A DNA stretch of 64,000 bases from Cyathus striatus (Eukaryota > Basidiomycota > Agaricomycetes > Agaricales > Nidulariaceae), in NCBI GenBank assembly GCA_025738555.1, contig JAOVFP010000006.1, positions 4,960,001-5,024,000 on the forward strand. The letters are read 5' to 3'. Below, piece by piece: positions 23,101 to 33,339 of the stretch. Under the pieces are notes generated by a model. The model saw only the letters and a list, made by a program, of their open reading frames with translations, made no database searches and was not told where the DNA came from. How positions within the stretch are numbered: position 1 is the first letter of the stretch; each line of letters opens with the position of its first letter. Position numbers and translations under genes: made by a program.

Positions 23101-25545
23101 TGATATTTCTTAGTAAGTCAATTTGATCCTCTATGCATCGTCCTTTCAGAAAGCCTGCTTGATCAGGGTGGATGAGTTTGAGCAGTGTAGGTGCTATTCT
23201 GTTTGTGAGAATTTTCGTTAACATCTTATAGTCTGTATTTAGGACTGTAATTGGTCGGTAATTTGCAATATCTGTTCTATCATTTTTCTTATAGATGGGG
23301 CACATCCATCCTTCATGGAAATTAGAGTTTGGCTCAAGCCCATGAAGCTGGATTTCATTAAAAACTTGAGCTAATATATCGGTAATGTCGAATGTGCAAT
23401 CTCCTTTTGTTTCACTTTCATCTCCCATTTTTACCAGGCATTTCCAGTATTCATTTGGGATACTGTCAAGTCCAGGAGATTTCCCCAGCTTAACATCCTT
23501 GATCACTTGTCATACATCTTCCTTCGTGAAGGGTTGGCTGATTACTGCTGCTTCTTCTGGGTTCAGTTGTGTTTCAGCATGGAGGAGTGCCTGCTCAATT
23601 TTCTATTGGCTGAGTGTTTTCTCAGTTTCTGTTACAGGTCTTTTATCATGTTGGAGGGACAGGTGGTGTGCTCGGGCTATATGAGCCATTCATTTGGAAC
23701 TTCATACTAGGTTATTCGGGTCTGACCCTACTTGGAGTGCTAGGATCATATTGCGAGGTTTGGATTCCCGAACTGATCTCAACCAACGCTTCCCCACCAC
23801 TTCATCTTCTATTTTAAAGTTGACATGGATGTGGTTTCAGATCACATCAAACTGCTTAACATGTAGGTCTTTAATTTCATGTTCTAGTTGTGCAGAATTA
23901 ATTCTTTTGTCATCCTGGGACAGTGTTGCGGAGTTTAGGGTTTCCTTGAGTGTTTTTTCTTTGGACTTAATGAGGGTTCGGATTTTTGGTATTTTTTTCC
24001 GGCAATGTTCTTTGATCATCAGGGTGACAGTTTTTTTGTAGTTCAGATAGAGTTGCTGTTTTGTGTGTGTATGCCCCTGGTTATGGTTGTTCTGGGATAG
24101 TTCAGTCTGGAGGTGAGCAGTGGACTTTGCGATGTTAGCCATTAGTATGTGGTCTTCTAGAGTGAAGCTGGGAATTGACCACCTTTCTTTACCAATTTCA
24201 GGGGCACCAGGATCGAAAAGCTGCATGGAGACATATTTGTGGTCTGCGTTTTCGATGCCACTATGTTCCATGTGCCAGTTATGACTGTGTCATATCATGG
24301 TATTCATTACATATATTCAGTCGAGTCTCGACTGTATTTTGGAGTTTTTTTGCAGGTATGTGTATGCTAGTTCATTGGGGTTGGCGTCATGCCACCCATC
24401 CACTAGGTTGAGCATGGTTTTGGCTGCTTTGAACATTTCCACAGTTGATTGGTCATCGGGGTGCACTGGTAGTCTGTCTGCGCTGTCTTCGACAAGGTTG
24501 AAATCTCCTAGAACAAAGTCTGGCTTGGGTATTCTATTGTGCATAATTAGGGATGTTATATTTTCCCAGAATACTTTAATCTTGTTTTCTTTATTAGGTG
24601 AGTAGATATTTAGAACTTTTAATATGCCCCCACTTTTCTTCCAGGGTGTGATTAACATGAGTGCTCTACCTGGGATCACTTCAATCATTTTTATGTCTGA
24701 CCATGAGGTGCATCATTTGTTGAAAGCAAAGGCAACACCTGCAGCTGAATTGGGGTTATCTGGGTTGGATGAGCTGACAACCTTCATACAGGTCTTGAAT
24801 CGGTCATTGAGATTACTATTTTCAGTGTGTGTCAGGTGGGCTTCCTGTATAGCCATGAATCCGATATTGTTATCTCACAATAGCTGATTGATTTTCTGCC
24901 ATTTTGGGCTTGAGGCAGATGTGCCTCCCTTTATATTCACCGATGCAATCTTTATGTGTGCTCGCAGCACTTTTCCTTGGTTTCTTTTATTCTGGGGGAT
25001 GTTGGTCATTGAGTTGACATGTTGGGGTTGTGAGGTAGCTCTCTCTGACTGGTTATGGGATAGGGGGGGAGTAATCTCTGGACCGTTTTGTGGGTCTGGG
25101 GAGGGAGATGAATTAGGTGCAGTTTTGTCTGTACCTTGCCCCCTTTGAGTAGGGGGGTGATTATGTGCACTCAGGGTGTGTACGCTCCTTCCTCTGCCGT
25201 TTCTATCATTGGAGTAACTGGTGTGGGTAGCATTCATTACCCCTCCAGAACTTGGTGGAAGTGCGTGTCCGCCAGATGAGACTGACACTGACCTTGAGTA
25301 GTCAGGAGGGCCTGAGTGGCCTGGTGAAGTGTCCAGGTGTCTACCTCCATGATCCCATCCTCCATCATCAGGGGGTTGGGCAGTAGACAGACCCACACCC
25401 CCTCTGGAGGTTGAGATGCTGTTGCTGTAAGACTGGTGAGTTGCATCTGTGTGTGAAGAAAATATGTGTTGAGTAGCATCTGTGATAGGTCCTTGCTCGT
25501 ACAGCTGTGGTGGGCAAGGTTGGTACCCTTATGCCGGGGTTCCAT
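20116..25545 (-). pseudogene. LINE ORF2: endonuclease, reverse transcriptase, RNase H (broken)
   Basis: Endonuclease: IKIASVNIKGG (about 24960), AIQEAHL, NIYSPN, GDFNL (about 24510), SRLD (24320) and ENADHKYVSMQ (about 24240). Reverse transcriptase: GKSPGLDSIPNEYW (about 23480), NYRPITVLN, DQAGFLKG, a damaged catalytic YDKIF, GVRQGDP (about 22875) and FTDD at about 22745 where FADD or YADD is usual. RNase H: YTDSS (D at about 21450), SDSQSS and GHSGDIGNEGADCLAGKG (about 21080). A zinc finger CX2CX7HX4C lies at 20629-20679. In-frame TGA codons interrupt the frame at 24875, 24713, 24317, 24290, 23837, 23702, 23690, 23510, 22129, 22063, 20851, 20422 and 20212, and a homopolymer indel near 22995 shifts it. 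The natural stop is at 20116. ORF2 would nick DNA and copy the RNA into it. Confidence 0.92.
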
Positions 25546-25587
25546 CAGCGGACTATGTCAACTTTGCCATTGGATGATCTAGAATTC

Positions 25588-25912
25588 TGTTAGATATTCT
25601 GGGTTGCACAGCTTCTTTGACAGCTGTCACTTGTCACCTGTCATACTTGACAGTTCTGTGATTGACAGATATGTGATTGACAGATTGACAGCTGTCAGTT
25701 ACCTTAGTTACATGGACCTTGGTTGGGACTTTGGTAGACAGCCTCAGTATATATACACTCTGTAACTTGGTAGTAGTTAACAAGTCTCCTCCTCATCTTG
25801 TGTCTGTGTCAGTGTTTGTGTCTGAGTTCTTGCACCTTTACCACCCTCTCTTTGCTTTGTTGTCACACCCTATTCTCTCATTTACCCCTCTCTGTTCTTG
25901 TTACTTCTCACA
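25588..25912 (+). repeat. 5' LTR of the Gag-only element
   Basis: It starts TGTTAGATATTCTGGG and ends ACTTCTCACA. It contains a cluster of TGACAG/CTGTCA words and a TATA box (TATATATA at about 25748-25755). I see no difference from the 3' LTR. Confidence 0.95.
25618..25755 (+). promoter_or_regulatory. LTR promoter: TGACAG cluster and TATA box
   Basis: Perfect palindromes TGACAGCTGTCA lie at 25618-25629 and 25686-25697. Between them are several further TGACAG or TGTCA words. The TATA box TATATATA begins about 50 bp after the second palindrome. TGACAG is the core site of TALE-class homeodomain proteins in animals; fungal HD1 mating-type proteins belong to that class. A link to mating control is only an inference. 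Confidence 0.5.
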
Positions 25913-25924
25913 GGTTATGGGCCC
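25913..25924 (+). other. Primer-binding site (initiator tRNA-Met anticodon region)
   Basis: GGTTATGGGCCC directly after the 5' LTR is nearly complementary to GGGCTCATAACC, the anticodon arm of the eukaryotic initiator tRNA-Met. Copia-type elements are known to prime from an internal half of this tRNA. Confidence 0.7.
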
Positions 25925-26065
25925 CACCTTTTAATCTTTGCCACAACATATTACCACTGCTACTTCACCTACTTCATTACTCTCCTTCTTTCAAGCATAA
26001 ACATACACTGTCTGGGATTTTACCGACAGTGCCAATTCCATCATCACTCCATCTCACCATTCACC

Positions 26066-27133
26066 ATGTCTATCAATCCTGCTGCCACAATCATCTATGC
26101 TTCTGTCCCTACCCTCACCTCCACCAACTGGCATGAATGGGCCACATCCATGGGCATGTTCTTTAGGGCTGCTGGTGTTCAGGGGATCTCATTTGGTTCC
26201 TCTCCTAAGGAGGAGGATAAAGCTGCTTTGGAGAAGTGGTTGTCTCTTGATGGGCAGATGATTGCCTTCATTTTTGCCAAGGTTCATACTGATTATCAGT
26301 ATCTTGTTAGGGATCTGGAGTCTGGCAAAGCAGCTTGGGATGCACTCAAGGGCCATTTTCAGAAGTCCACCATTGGTCATAGGATGCAGTATAGGAAGGA
26401 GTTTCACAGGGTTCCTCATGACATCACCAAACCCATTGACTTCTTTATCCAGTCTGTTGTTGCAGCTTCCAAGAAGCTTTCAGCCTTAGGCTGCACTGTT
26501 GATGACACTGAAGTTGTTGATGTCATTCTCATCAATCTGGATGAGTCCTTCCATACCATTAGGAATGCAATCCTTGCCAGGAAGGATGAACTTACTTTGG
26601 AGGATTTGAAGGTCTTGCTCCAGTCTGCCACTTCTGCAGATATGGACCCCACTTCCACCTCTCTTCCCTCTATCTCTGGTCTTGCTGCTTCTGCTCAGGG
26701 AAGGCATGCATTTGGTAGATTCACAGGTTCAGGTCATGGTCATGCAGGTTCAGGTTATGATCATTCAGGTCACAGATCTCAGGGACATACAGGATTATCA
26801 GGATTAGGTGGGAGTCCCTCTCTAGTGGATTCCAAGGGCTTTAGGTGGTGCAATCCCACCAATGAAGGTGCCTGTCATAGGTGTGGAAGATCTGGTCACA
26901 TTGCTGCTAGGTGCATGTATGACATGCCTCAGGAGGTTAAAGATTGGATTATGTCCAACTCTTCTCACAACAGGTCTATGCAGCAGGCCAACTTGGCTTA
27001 TCATTTCTTGTCTTCACCTATTCACTCTCCCAGCAATTCCCCTCCCTCATCCCCTCACCTCAATGCATCTATGGCTAGGCAATACTTTACTGGAGATGTC
27101 AATGATGGATTTTCTCACCCTTTGGTTATTTGA
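26066..27133 (+). CDS. Gag-like protein of the non-autonomous LTR element
   Basis: 355 residues, no introns. I chose the ATG at 26066 (MSINPAAT) because the frame upstream to 25898 translates the untranslated leader. Residues 1-210 look like the UBN2/retrotransposon-gag domain of Copia elements (NWHEWA, FFRAAGV, AWDALKGHF near the start, and VLLQSAT near the end). Residues about 219-250 are rich in Gly, His and Ser. A zinc knuckle C270-X2-C-X4-H-X4-C283 follows, then a Ser/Pro-rich tail. The protein would package element RNA into particles. Arginines are coded by AGG or AGA throughout and I saw no CpG in the ORF. The reading frame is undamaged, unlike the surrounding LINE. Confidence 0.9.
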   Translation: MSINPAATIIYASVPTLTSTNWHEWATSMGMFFRAAGVQGISFGSSPKEEDKAALEKWLSLDGQMIAFIFAKVHTDYQYLVRDLESGKAAWDALKGHFQKSTIGHRMQYRKEFHRVPHDITKPIDFFIQSVVAASKKLSALGCTVDDTEVVDVILINLDESFHTIRNAILARKDELTLEDLKVLLQSATSADMDPTSTSLPSISGLAASAQGRHAFGRFTGSGHGHAGSGYDHSGHRSQGHTGLSGLGGSPSLVDSKGFRWCNPTNEGACHRCGRSGHIAARCMYDMPQEVKDWIMSNSSHNRSMQQANLAYHFLSSPIHSPSNSPPSSPHLNASMARQYFTGDVNDGFSHPLVI

Positions 27134-27211
27134 TGGACTTTGGATTTGATGGACTTTGGATTCTATGGACTTGTGTTAGATTAGGTGGGAGTTTAGTTGT
27201 ACTAGCTGTGC

Positions 27212-27221
27212 AAGGTGGGAG
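27212..27221 (+). other. Polypurine tract of the Gag-only element
   Basis: AAGGTGGGAG directly precedes the 3' LTR, where plus-strand DNA synthesis is primed in LTR elements. The core AGGTGGGAG occurs once more at 27183-27191. Confidence 0.75.
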
Positions 27222-27546
27222 TGTTAGATATTCTGGGTTGCACAGCTTCTTTGACAGCTGTCACTTGTCACCTGTCATACTTGACAGTTCTGTGATTGAC
27301 AGATATGTGATTGACAGATTGACAGCTGTCAGTTACCTTAGTTACATGGACCTTGGTTGGGACTTTGGTAGACAGCCTCAGTATATATACACTCTGTAAC
27401 TTGGTAGTAGTTAACAAGTCTCCTCCTCATCTTGTGTCTGTGTCAGTGTTTGTGTCTGAGTTCTTGCACCTTTACCACCCTCTCTTTGCTTTGTTGTCAC
27501 ACCCTATTCTCTCATTTACCCCTCTCTGTTCTTGTTACTTCTCACA
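27222..27546 (+). repeat. 3' LTR of the Gag-only element
   Basis: 325 bp, the same sequence as 25588-25912 by eye, followed by the target duplication AATTC and then LINE sequence. Confidence 0.95.
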
Positions 27547-27983
27547 AATTCACCCTCAGGCTGTTACGACTTCAGCTTCTCAGCACAGCACATCCAGACC
27601 TAAATAGGTCGCCGGTTTTGGGTGGTTGTCAGTTCACCCAGGGAAGTTCAATGCTTTCCTGTCCTCCATAAGGTCAGTATATTTGGGCATTGACTTTAGT
27701 TGCATCTATTCGACATAGATTACTCCTATGTAACCTGTCTAGTACTAAGTTAGTTTGCGGAGTGAGGTGTGTTGTTGTGCTGTCAATGGTCCTAGGCATG
27801 ATTTCAAATTGTAGCTTAGAGGTATACAAGAATTTTTATCAGGACATAATTTGATTTATTTTAACAAGATTTTTATGTAAGGGAGATGTACAGGAGCGAG
27901 TGTAAGAAAGGAGAAGAGAGAGAGGACAGTATGAGACATAGTATCATATGCTGTGTTTACTTATGGGAGGTGGAGTGGGAAGT

Positions 27984-29480
27984 CTAATAGTAGTCAGTGT
28001 ACTTGTAGTCTCTCTGGGAGCCACGTCCATAGCCGCACTCAGAGTGGCGGCCAGAGCCCCATCCACTTCCACGGCCAAAGCCCCTGCTAAAGCCTCATGC
28101 AGGGTTGTAGCCTCCTCGGTATCCTGTGCCATTGCTATGATCGCGGCCTGCATAGCCAGTGCCTCTAGTGGGTGGGCAGCCTCTGTTGTTGCCTCATCCG
28201 AATCCAAGAGGTGGAGGGAGGTGGCTCGTCGAGGGAGTACTGGGAGTATTTCCTTCTTCAGTGAGAGCTTGGGCCATGACACCTTGTGGCTGGTGCCCAT
28301 GCTCTTGATCATTGTCATTGTGTTCAATGCCAAGAGTGGCTGGGAGAGGACAGAGGCCAGCAGGATGAGAAAGAGCTTTGCAGATGTTGCAGCAAAGGTT
28401 GAGCTTTGGCGTGTCAGTAGTGCTTGCGCCCCAAGAGGGGCCGTAGAATGTTAAGCGCTTGAGAGTATGAGTGAGGTCGGTCCAGTTGGCCTCAGCATTA
28501 GTCATAATGGAGTGGAAGAAGATTCTCCAGATAGTGCGCTGAGATACCTCCCCAAACTCTTTCCTGCTGTCGAGAATGAGTGGGTCTGCACGTACACTAT
28601 CCACAATGCGGTTGATCTTCTGGTCAACATCCAGTCCTGCAAGGGAGGGTGCGTCACCATATGCAGTGACAAAGTTCCTAAAAGCGATGCTGTCATGGAG
28701 CAGCTTCTGTACCGACCAAATGACATCCCTTTCATTCTGTGGATTGGGTTTCAGATGGGTGGGGAGGCCGAATTTGTACTCAGAAGTCAGCAGGTCGATG
28801 GGGAGAATCACAATCCAGTCGTTGTCTTTCTTTATGAACTTGTGGTTTAGCAAGGTGGTGATGACATCTTGGTCTTCGGCAGCAATAAGGAGAGGTCGGG
28901 GAGGGTTGAAGTGGACTTCGTTCTGAGGAAGAGTCATGTGAGCTGGAATTACAAGGAGGGGCTGGTCATCATCAGTGATCACAGTGCAAAGAATGCTCAA
29001 AGCTCTCTCTCCCTTGGGGCCTTCAATACCTTGTCGTGAGGTAGCTTTGTCTTTGCTTAGAACACCCAGACAGCGGAAGGGGTTGTTGTTGTGTTGACCC
29101 CAGATGTGGGAGTTGGTGGCATGGTTGACAAATTCGAAGAGAGTATAGGGGTCGAGACCATCCAGAGCTAGGCCATTATATGCAGCTTGAGTGGCTGCTT
29201 GAGGGGTGTTGGTGTGTGTGGACTGAGTGGGGGGTTGAGCTTGACTAGCAGCATTTACTTCCTCTAGTAACCTACGCCAGTGGTGGCCATGTGTGTTCTC
29301 CATGACCTCTTCAAACTGGGCACGTCTGGTTGCCTCGAGTTCAGCTTGAGCTACTGCATCCAAGGGAGGGCGAGAGTTGGAGGGAGCATGGATGGAAGCG
29401 GCAATGCCCTGGAGAGGGGGGGTAGCCAGAGCGGGGGGGGTGCGTTGGCTGGCAGGGGCAGATGTGGAATCGATTTCCAT
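27984..29480 (-). pseudogene. LINE ORF1 (Gag-like, C2HC knuckle, RG-rich tail)
   Basis: The frame from the ATG at 29480 gives 428 residues to a TGA at 28194, then stays open to a second TGA at 28095 and to TAG at 27984. The tail after the first stop is rich in RG and GY (RGTGYAGRD, GFGRGSGWGSGRH), as in RNA-binding RGG boxes. A knuckle CX2CX4HX4C (CNICKALSHPAGLC) lies near residue 370. Both TGA codons sit where arginine would fit. ORF1 proteins coat LINE RNA. A separate upstream frame (29540-29917, rich in Pro and Ser) may be the real N-terminus, joined by a frame change near 29535. Confidence 0.75.
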
Positions 29481-30670
29481 ACTTCCGGCACTGGTGACAA
29501 AGTTTCTTAGTACTTGAGGTATCTCTGCAAAGTGAGGACTTACTCAATGTTTGAGCACTTTGGAGGGGGAGGGTCCATGGCAGGAGACTCCTGCTGGCAC
29601 TGTTTCCTCTTCATGCCCTGGTGGCTTCCATCTTCCATATCAGTGTCACCATTATTGGCTTGGTTCTCGTCAGGTTGGATGGGTTTGCTGGAGGTGATGT
29701 GATCCAAGGCTGGTGCACGAGGAGAGGCAGGGGGGGCAAGGGCCTGGAATGCATTGGAGGAAGCAAAGGGGGAGTTGTTGAGAGTCATGGTGGGTTGGTG
29801 CGGGGTTGATTTGCTTTCACAAATAGCTAGTAAGATGTAGGGAGTAGCAGGAGGGTAAGAGGGAGGGAAAGAGGTGCAATTATAAGGGAAACATACCCTT
29901 TGTCTGGGCAAGGACAAGAGATTGGGTGGCTACTGCACATGCAATCCTCTTTCCTAGACATTGATGTCATTTTTCATGGTCTGGGTGGCTCCCCTTTGTT
30001 GAGAGCACATCGTTGTCATTCGGCATGAGTGGTCCCTTGATTTGCTTTGTTATATGGGTGAGGCTTGTGTCTTGTGATGGCATAAACTTTGTAGAGGCAA
30101 GTGGCTCATTCTGGCTGCGAGAGGTAGTGAGGGGGGGAGTGGCATAGGGAGGGTTGCTCGTCATCAGCAAGGGTGTGGTTGTGGTGGGGGGGTAGCTCAG
30201 GGGAGTATGACTGGCATTGCCAACTTGATTTGTGGTGTTCTGTTTGGTGCTTAAGGTGGGCCTCTCTGTCGTTGACTCAGGGGCTCAGTATCATATGCGT
30301 TATCAGTGGGTCTAGTCCATGTTTAATCATGTTGTGTATTATATTTGGGGGGTGGGATGTGTTCCCTGAGGGCTGAATATAGTCTCGTCTCTCCTTTGGG
30401 GGGAGGTCTGAGGTATAGCCATTGAGTGCCCAGTCCAGTAACCATGGGTGAACCAAAGGACCATAGATGATGGTGGTTCAGATTAAAGGAGCCCCCCTCG
30501 ACTTCATGTTCTCAAGATCTTGGCTACAGTGTGAACATGATTGAAGAAGGGCTCTCGGTGACAAAATGTCTTCCCTGATATTAAGGCATGTCTGTATGCA
30601 CTATGCAATGAGTATTTTCTTGGAATAGTAGAAATAAACCTGTAAATGGGGGTGGAATAAGTCTTTGTTC
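29481..30670 (-). other. 5' region of the LINE
   Basis: G-rich on the plus strand. It contains the frame 29540-29917 and a weaker one at 29967-30170, both without a known domain. The 5' end of the element is set by the target duplication at 30671. Confidence 0.6.
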
Positions 30671-30682
30671 AAATTCTTAAAT

Positions 30683-31140
30683 TAAATGTCTTGACTTTGA
30701 GACCCCAGTACTGAGTGTGTTGAGAGAGGAAACAGTGGGGAGGGGCTGAGTTCCTGCACCGCCTCCCATAATTAAACAAAGGATATAATAAACCAATTAA
30801 AAACATATAAAACTCCACCTCAGTACTGGTTTGTAAAACATTTAAACCAATAAAATACATAAAACACTTTACCTTTATAAAAACAAATGTTATGCTCTGT
30901 ACATGAGTACTGCTGCTGATCTAGATCCTGGTCACTCTAGCATAAAATGTGAATTGTCCATTCCAGTGTCTATTTTTCGAACATAAAATGTGTGTGCTGC
31001 ATTATGTATTTATTTTAGATTCTATCACACTTTGAATCAGAATTTTTGAGGTTCTCTTCAATGTGCTATGAATATTTTTATTCTGAAGTCTCCTGACAAT
31101 TTTGGTAACCAGAACCTGGTCAGTGCATATATAACCCTGA
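30683..31140 (-). repeat. LTR-A repeat, copy 2 (partial)
   Basis: On the minus strand this repeats the LTR-A blocks: TACTGAGGTGGAGT (about 30815), GGGAGGCGG (about 30765) and CTCAGCCCCTCCCC (about 30745). It begins right at the LINE target duplication, so the LINE landed in or beside it. The match fades beyond about 31.1 kb. Confidence 0.65.
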
Positions 31141-32312
31141 CAGGGTCTCAGCTAGTATTAATTACTAAGCTCTGACTAAGCTTAGAACTCATTGATGTCG
31201 CTAATGAGTATGTTGTTTTCAGTCTTATTGCTATTGTATAATGTTTCTATTGAAGCTACAGCTTTCATCCAGACTTGCTACAATATTTAGACATAGATAC
31301 ATCCTATTTAAGTTGAATTATTGGCTTCATTTAGTCTGTAACTTAAAATTCTCCTCAAATAGACCATAAAGAATGACATAAGCCATGCATATCATATCTA
31401 TGCATACCACTGCAAATAAAATCACAAAAAATCTGATCTATAATGTTCTGTGATGGTTCATGCATATATATCCACTTCCAGAAGTCTAAGTCTCTTCAGG
31501 CATGCTGTTCAAGTGCTGTATTGATTTTCATATATATGCTCTAAATTGTTATTCTGCTATTACTATACTAAAAACTAGCATTATAACCTAAGATATATAG
31601 CAATTATTACATTAGAAGATGCTCCATTGAATAAAGGGTGCTTGAAAATAGCTACACAACATTATGTTGTACAAGGATGGGGATGGAAAATGCAGAGAAA
31701 TTGTCTTCAAGAAAGCATGTGAGAATCTGGATGCTAAATTTAGCCAACTTTGATCAGAATCACATACTCATTGCAACATTTCTCAGTATTGTAATACTTT
31801 AAATAAATAGTCCCCAACAGGGTTATTAACTACGTGTGCTTAACCGGCGGTGTTGTATAAGTTAATTTAACTGCTAGTTCGGGACGTTGTGAACAGTTAA
31901 AGGACTTGCATCTTTCCTTATATCTTCATGTACACATTGCCAGTGGTTCAGCACAAGATTCAGTCAAGCTAAATATTAAATGTACCATTATTTAGTGCTT
32001 ACAACAACAATGCCATGGATTATCTAGCAGGAAACACGTAGATGAAGGGGAAGATGATTGCAATACATATACACTAATTATTGATTGCGCCAGACGCAAA
32101 TTGTAATCAGTCACCCTCTCGGTGACGTAACATTGCAACCCCCCAGTTGTAGCCTACAGCGATTGATCAAGATGATAGCTACGACTCTGTCTATCGGTCT
32201 TGTTCTTTTGGTCTTCTAATAATTATCTATAACTGTCTCTAAGATGAATCATCCCAGTGACTGCACCGTAGTTTTGGAGTAGATGAGGAACAGCCTATAA
32301 TGTTAAATTTTC
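31141..32312. other. AT-rich DNA, no supported gene
   Basis: No open frame of note and no repeat that I recognise. Confidence 0.5.
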
Positions 32313-32650
32313 TGATGCGACGAAAGTTGACAGTATCTCCAACAGCACATTTTGGGGCCCTGTATCGCCTTTTCATTATATGAAAGCGATCGTGGATAAA
32401 GAGTTGACTTTTTGGTAAACACTCTTTGTTGCATGTATATGTAGGTAGATACATACCATTGGTAAACATCTCAACAACCAATTTGATGAAAGTTGATAGT
32501 ATATCCGACAGCACATTTTGGGGCCCAGTATTGCCTTTTCATTGTCTGAAAGCGCTCGTGGATAGAGAGATGACCTTTGGTAAATAGTCTTTGTTGGATG
32601 CATACATAAGTAGATACCTACCATTAGTAAACATCTCAACAACCAATTAT
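32313..32650 (+). repeat. Tandem duplication of about 169 bp
   Basis: The unit 32313-32482 (GAAAGTTGACAGTATCTCC, CAGCACATTTTGGGGCCC, AACATCTCAACAACCAATT) is repeated at 32483-32650 with scattered differences. Accidental minus-strand frames run across both copies and are not genes. Confidence 0.8.
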
Positions 32651-32892
32651 AACTTCGCTCGTTGCTTACCTCGTGCCAAATTTTTGTGTTACGCGCGAAG
32701 ACCCCCATCAGGAATCACTGATCCAGTTACACAACGACACGTGAGTTTAGATAGCCGACATCGACTTGGCGCGCATCTGCACGGATCCATGGAGGCGATA
32801 TAGATCTGGGTAAATACAAGCCAAAGGTGCGTCGATCGACATAGATGACATATCCACCACTCAACCTATATACCACTACATATACACTCGTT

Positions 32893-32975
32893 AAAACTAT
32901 GTATCACTATATACACTGCTGTAAATACTATGTATCACTATATACACCACTGTAAATACTATGTATTACTATATA
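32893..32975 (+). repeat. Three units of a 31-bp tandem repeat
   Basis: ACTATGTATCACTATATACA is followed by about 11 variable bases and repeated, with a third, slightly changed unit (ATGTATTACTATATAT). Confidence 0.75.
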
Positions 32976-33339
32976 TGTTACATGGTACATGGCGAGTTAC
33001 TGTAGTGACTAAGTAGACTAGTGACGAAATGACAAAGTGTGACTCGGTGGTCTGTGCAATTTTGCACAGTCTGAGACCCAGTGAAAACTGGAACGATGTG
33101 TATCTGTGCTAATCCATGTGTGTCTAAATGTTTTGAGAAAATCTGTGCCTTTCTGGGTAAATCTGTGCATTATATCATTATGTGCCAAGGACAGAGCTCG
33201 TAACTGCAATGATCGAGCCATTTACTTTCCCATCGTTTCTGTATCTTCATTGTATACATATCCTTGAGCTCCTCCTTCATCTTACTCTGCATATATAATT
33301 CTCTACCTTCTCTACACTTTTGCTACACCTCAAAATGAC

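Larger units (their letters stand above)
25588..27546 (+). mobile_element. Young Gag-only LTR retrotransposon (non-autonomous, Copia-type)
   Basis: Two 325-bp LTRs, identical as far as I can read, flank an internal region of 1,309 bp. The target duplication AATTC lies at 25583-25587 and 27547-27551. A primer-binding site follows the 5' LTR and a purine tract precedes the 3' LTR. The only gene is gag; protease, integrase, reverse transcriptase and RNase H are absent, so it must borrow them from another element. Identical LTRs and an intact ORF point to a very recent insertion, in the opposite orientation within the LINE. The element contains a single CpG (in TACCGAC, about 26023). Confidence 0.95.
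19915..30670 (-). mobile_element. Non-LTR retrotransposon (LINE), Tad-like, with poly(A) tail and target duplication
   Basis: Read on the minus strand, a 5' region is followed by ORF1 with a C2HC knuckle and RG-rich tail, then ORF2 with apurinic-type endonuclease, reverse transcriptase, RNase H and a C-terminal zinc finger. The element ends in about 20 A (plus-strand T from 19916). AAATTCTTAAATGTC lies at 19900-19914 next to the poly(T), and AAATTCTTAAATTAAATGTC at 30671-30690 on the other side: a 15-bp target duplication with a 5-base slip. Without the nested LTR element and its 5-bp duplication the LINE is about 8.8 kb. Both ORFs are broken, so this copy is dead. Fungal LINEs with RNase H are known from the Tad group. 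Confidence 0.9.

Noticed and set aside
25913..27221. Possible fuller pol gene in the young LTR element
   Set aside because: After gag ends at 27133 only 88 bp remain before the 3' LTR, and no protease, integrase or RT motif occurs in any frame.
27948..28454. 168-codon plus-strand frame in LINE ORF1
   Set aside because: Antisense of the RG-rich tail; Ala/Ser-rich translation results from that composition.
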